This document shows, one piece after another, positions 52,141 to 54,370 of a stretch of DNA of 54,370 nt. The number at the start of each line of letters is the position of its first letter. The stretch's first letter is position 1. Both the position numbers and the translations under genes were made by a program. Under the pieces are notes generated by a model. That model ran no database searches. It was not told the DNA's origin and worked only from the letters and a program-made list of their open reading frames with translations. Source of the DNA: Zongyangia gallinarum (GTDB lineage: Bacteria; Bacillota; Clostridia; Oscillospirales; Ruminococcaceae); assembly GCA_904419315.1 (NCBI GenBank), contig CAJFQY010000029.1, positions 1-54,370 of the forward strand, written 5' to 3'.

Positions 52141-53658
52141 ATGAAAAAACCCGTAGCACTCCTGATTATGGATGGTTTCGGTTATAACGCCAATGAGTAT
52201 GGCAACGCGATCAAGGCTGCCAACACCCCCAACCTGGATAAGATCCTGGCGACCTATCCCAACACCCTCATCGGCGCCTCGGGCATGGATGTGGGACTGC
52301 CTGATGGCCAGATGGGCAACTCCGAGGTAGGCCATACCAATATTGGCGCCGGCCGCATTGTCTACCAGGAGCTGACCCGGATCACCAAGTCCATCCAGGA
52401 CGGTGACTTCTTCCAGAACCCTGAATTTGTGGCGGCCATGGAAAACTGCAAGGAAAAGGGGAGCGCCCTCCACCTGATGGGCCTGCTTTCCGACGGCGGC
52501 GTCCACAGCCACAATACCCACCTGTTCGCCCTCATTGAAATGGCCAAGAAGATGGGCCTTGAAAAGGTCTATGTCCACTGCTTCCTGGATGGCCGCGACG
52601 TGCCTCCCACCTCGGGCAAGGATTTTGTGGACGAGCTTGCCAAGAAGCTCCAGGAGATCGGCGTCGGCCAGATCGCCACGGTCATGGGCCGGTACTATGC
52701 GATGGATCGTGACAACCGCTGGGAGCGGGTGGAGAAAGCCTACCAGGCCATGGTGGACGGGGAAGGAATCCAGAATCCCGATCCGGTAGACGCAGTGGCC
52801 AAATCCTATGAAAAGGACGTCACCGACGAATTTGTAGTGCCCACCGTAGTGGCAAAGGATGCCGGCATTAAGGAAAACGACTCCATCATCTTCTATAACT
52901 TCCGTCCCGACCGTGCCCGGGAGATCACCCGTACCTTTGTGGATCCTGACTTTAAGGGCTTTGACCGCTCCAAGGGCTACTTCAAGGTGCATTTCGTCTG
53001 CATGACCCAGTATGACGCCCAGATGCCCAACGTCTATGTGGCCTTTAAGCCGGAGGAGCTGACCAATACCTTTGGCCAGTACATCTCCGAAAAGGGACTG
53101 ACCCAGCTGCGCATTGCGGAGACGGAGAAATACGCCCACGTGACCTTCTTCTTTAACGGCGGCGTAGAGGCTCCCTACGAGGGTGAGGACCGCGCCCTGA
53201 TTGCCTCCCCCAAGGTGGCCACCTATGACCTGAAGCCGGAAATGAGCGCTTATGAGGTCTGCGATGAGGTGCTTGCCCGGATCGCTTCCGATAAATACGA
53301 TGTGATTATCCTCAACTTTGCTAACTGCGACATGGTAGGCCACACCGGCGTCTTTGACGCGGCGGTGAAGGCTGTGGAAGCCGTAGACACCTGCATGGGC
53401 AAGGTGGTGGATGCCATCCTCCAAAAGGGCGGCGTGGCCCTCATCACCGCCGACCACGGCAACGCGGATCAGATGTATGAGCCCGACGGCAGCGCCTTTA
53501 CAGCCCATACCACCAATCCGGTTCCCTTTGCGGTGGTTGGTTACGACTGCAAGCTGCGGGAGGGCGGCCGTCTGGCTGATATCGCCCCCACCATGCTGGA
53601 GATCCTTGGCCTGCCTCAGCCCAAGGAAATGACAGGAACATCCATGCTGGCAAAATAA
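52141..53658 (+). CDS. gpmI: Phosphoglycerate mutase, 2,3-bisphosphoglycerate-independent
   Basis: A 505-residue Mn-dependent enzyme converting 3- to 2-phosphoglycerate. Metal ligand Asp11 is in LLIMDGFGYN and the phosphorylated Ser61 in DGQMGNSEVGHTNIGAGR. Other family blocks are HCFLDGRDVPPTSGKDFV, FYNFRPDRAREITR, NCDMVGHTGVFDAAVKAVEAVD and ITADHGNADQM. The ATG at 52141 follows ATAGGAGG. It completes the run pgk, tpiA, gpmI. Confidence 0.97.
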   Translation: MKKPVALLIMDGFGYNANEYGNAIKAANTPNLDKILATYPNTLIGASGMDVGLPDGQMGNSEVGHTNIGAGRIVYQELTRITKSIQDGDFFQNPEFVAAMENCKEKGSALHLMGLLSDGGVHSHNTHLFALIEMAKKMGLEKVYVHCFLDGRDVPPTSGKDFVDELAKKLQEIGVGQIATVMGRYYAMDRDNRWERVEKAYQAMVDGEGIQNPDPVDAVAKSYEKDVTDEFVVPTVVAKDAGIKENDSIIFYNFRPDRAREITRTFVDPDFKGFDRSKGYFKVHFVCMTQYDAQMPNVYVAFKPEELTNTFGQYISEKGLTQLRIAETEKYAHVTFFFNGGVEAPYEGEDRALIASPKVATYDLKPEMSAYEVCDEVLARIASDKYDVIILNFANCDMVGHTGVFDAAVKAVEAVDTCMGKVVDAILQKGGVALITADHGNADQMYEPDGSAFTAHTTNPVPFAVVGYDCKLREGGRLADIAPTMLEILGLPQPKEMTGTSMLAK

Positions 53659-53670
53659 AAATCAAGGGAT

Positions 53671-53704
53671 TAAAAGCCCCGGTGTCAAAGCCGGGGCTTT
53701 TTTG
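53671..53704 (+). terminator. Intrinsic terminator after gpmI
   Basis: AAAAGCCCCGG-TGTCAAAG-CCGGGGCTTTTTT. Confidence 0.93.
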
Positions 53705-53737
53705 TATGGGAAAACTGTGAACTTTTATCATTTTAAG

Positions 53738-53766
53738 TTGTTATTTTTTCGAGAGCGTATTATAAT
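53738..53766 (+). promoter_or_regulatory. Promoter of the small membrane protein gene
   Basis: TTGTTA (53738-53743), 17-nt spacer, TATAAT (53761-53766). Confidence 0.78.
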
Positions 53767-53847
53767 AGAACCAAATTGGAATACTAAATCCAGATGCAAA
53801 ATTTGCCACGGCAAGGTTGCATGAGGATTCAAATGGAGGTATCTGGA

Positions 53848-54078
53848 ATGAAAAAGGGTACATTTATATCACTGATCGCACTGATTGTCGCGCTGACAGG
53901 TGTCCTGATTGCGGTGGCCGCCTACCTCAGACGCAGAACCTGCGCCCTCTGCGATGACTATGAGCAGGACATCATGGATGATGACGATATGAACTTCTAT
54001 GCCCAGGATGCCGGGGAGATGGACGAAGACCCCATGCTGGACGAAACAGAGGAGCCGGCCAAAGAGACACAGGAATAA
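53848..54078 (+). CDS. 76-residue single-pass membrane protein with acidic cytoplasmic tail
   Basis: The start MKKGTFISLIALIVALTGVL (ATG 53848) follows ATGGAGG; an earlier in-frame ATG (53794) is less well placed. One hydrophobic helix (about 6-26) is followed by LRRRTCALCDDYEQDIMDDDDMNFYAQDAG. The basic residues after the helix predict the acidic tail to be in the cytoplasm. A CALC cysteine pair at the membrane boundary is the only motif. I do not recognise the function; similar short proteins are common in gut Firmicutes. Confidence 0.72.
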   Translation: MKKGTFISLIALIVALTGVLIAVAAYLRRRTCALCDDYEQDIMDDDDMNFYAQDAGEMDEDPMLDETEEPAKETQE

Positions 54079-54092
54079 CAGAGAAATGATAA

Positions 54093-54131
54093 CAGCCCTT
54101 TATCATGATGAGTGATAAAGGGCATGTTTTT
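54093..54131 (+). terminator. Intrinsic terminator
   Basis: GCCCTTTATCA-TGATGAG-TGATAAAGGGC with a nearby T run (54126-54131). Confidence 0.85.
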
Positions 54132-54143
54132 ACAGAAAAGGGG

Positions 54144-54172
54144 TTGCTTTTTTCCCGGCTATGCGCTATAAT
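54144..54172 (+). promoter_or_regulatory. Promoter of the tRNA gene
   Basis: TTGCTT (54144-54149), 17-nt spacer, TATAAT (54167-54172). Confidence 0.8.
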
Positions 54173-54197
54173 AATAAAGCACCTAAAAATTAAATAG

Positions 54198-54274
<77 letters not shown>

Positions 54275-54276
54275 TC

Positions 54277-54311
54277 TGGGGTGGACACTTTAGATGCCCA
54301 CCCCATTTTTG
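54277..54311 (+). terminator. Terminator after tRNA-fMet
   Basis: TGGGGTGG / CCACCCCA stem followed by TTTTT. The remaining 59 nt of the window show no gene. Confidence 0.85.
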
Positions 54312-54370
54312 TCAGTATTCATGCGGGTTTGCGGGCTTTTTAGAGCCCAAAATCCAAAGTGATTTTCCAT

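Overview
The window looks like a chromosomal segment of a strictly anaerobic, high-GC member of the Clostridia (Oscillospirales-like). It carries an NAD-linked [FeFe] hydrogenase operon, a pyruvate:ferredoxin oxidoreductase, a class B sortase, Firmicute-type two-component systems, AbrB and ribbon-helix-helix regulators and glycolytic genes, with strong AGGAGG ribosome sites and TTGACA/TATAAT promoters. Species-level assignment is not possible from the sequence alone. The genome is a draft: two runs of N occur, both inside repeats.

Layout. 1-2.9 kb: PhoB/PhoR-like two-component pair and a 51-residue acidic small protein on the minus strand. 3.1-4.1 kb: sortase B. 5.2-10.3 kb (minus): hydrogenase operon hndA - HATPase - hndB - hndC - hndD, with a Rex-box-like site in its leader. 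10.6-12.8 kb: decayed XRE regulator, Nudix hydrolase, M14 carboxypeptidase. 13.0-17.1 kb: a putative redox-sensing cluster of DRTGG protein, RsbW-like ATPase, sensory-type [FeFe] hydrogenase homologue, second DRTGG protein and PHP phosphoesterase. 17.4-21.0 kb: two tandem nitrilase-fold proteins without the catalytic cysteine, a zinc-ribbon protein and a CBS/HlyC-CorC membrane protein. 21.6-26.5 kb: a low-GC flavin oxidoreductase (probably acquired) and PFOR. 26.6-31.2 kb: AbrB and RHH regulators, a YabE-like 3D-domain protein, rpsI-rplM, a TtcA-family tRNA thiolase and another RHH protein. 31.5-35.7 kb: orphan LytTR protein with a degenerate receiver, then a second response regulator/kinase pair. 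36.4-43.2 kb: signal peptidase I, an ArAE-like membrane protein and a Gld-type ABC operon. 43.5-47.5 kb: DUF1015 protein, an RHH gene broken by an amber codon, an XRE regulator and typA. 47.9-54.3 kb: manA, trmL, pgk, tpiA, gpmI, a small membrane protein and initiator tRNA-Met.

The genes fit a fermentative economy. Glycolysis (pgk, tpiA, gpmI) leads to pyruvate, PFOR reduces ferredoxin, and the HndABCD complex uses reduced ferredoxin and NADH to evolve H2. The 13-17 kb cluster is plausibly its H2/redox-responsive partner.

The most unusual feature is a family of GC-rich modular intergenic repeats. Ten arrays (A-J) make up roughly 10% of the window. Each is assembled from three alternating modules: a hairpin, an about 28-nt block and an about 40-nt block, joined at CGCG seams. 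The hairpin arms differ from copy to copy yet remain complementary around a fixed CG[CG]NAG loop, or around an AGT triloop. Arrays abut stop codons and ribosome sites, interrupt two conserved operons, have replaced the end of one coding sequence and flank the acquired low-GC gene. I do not recognise this as a named family.
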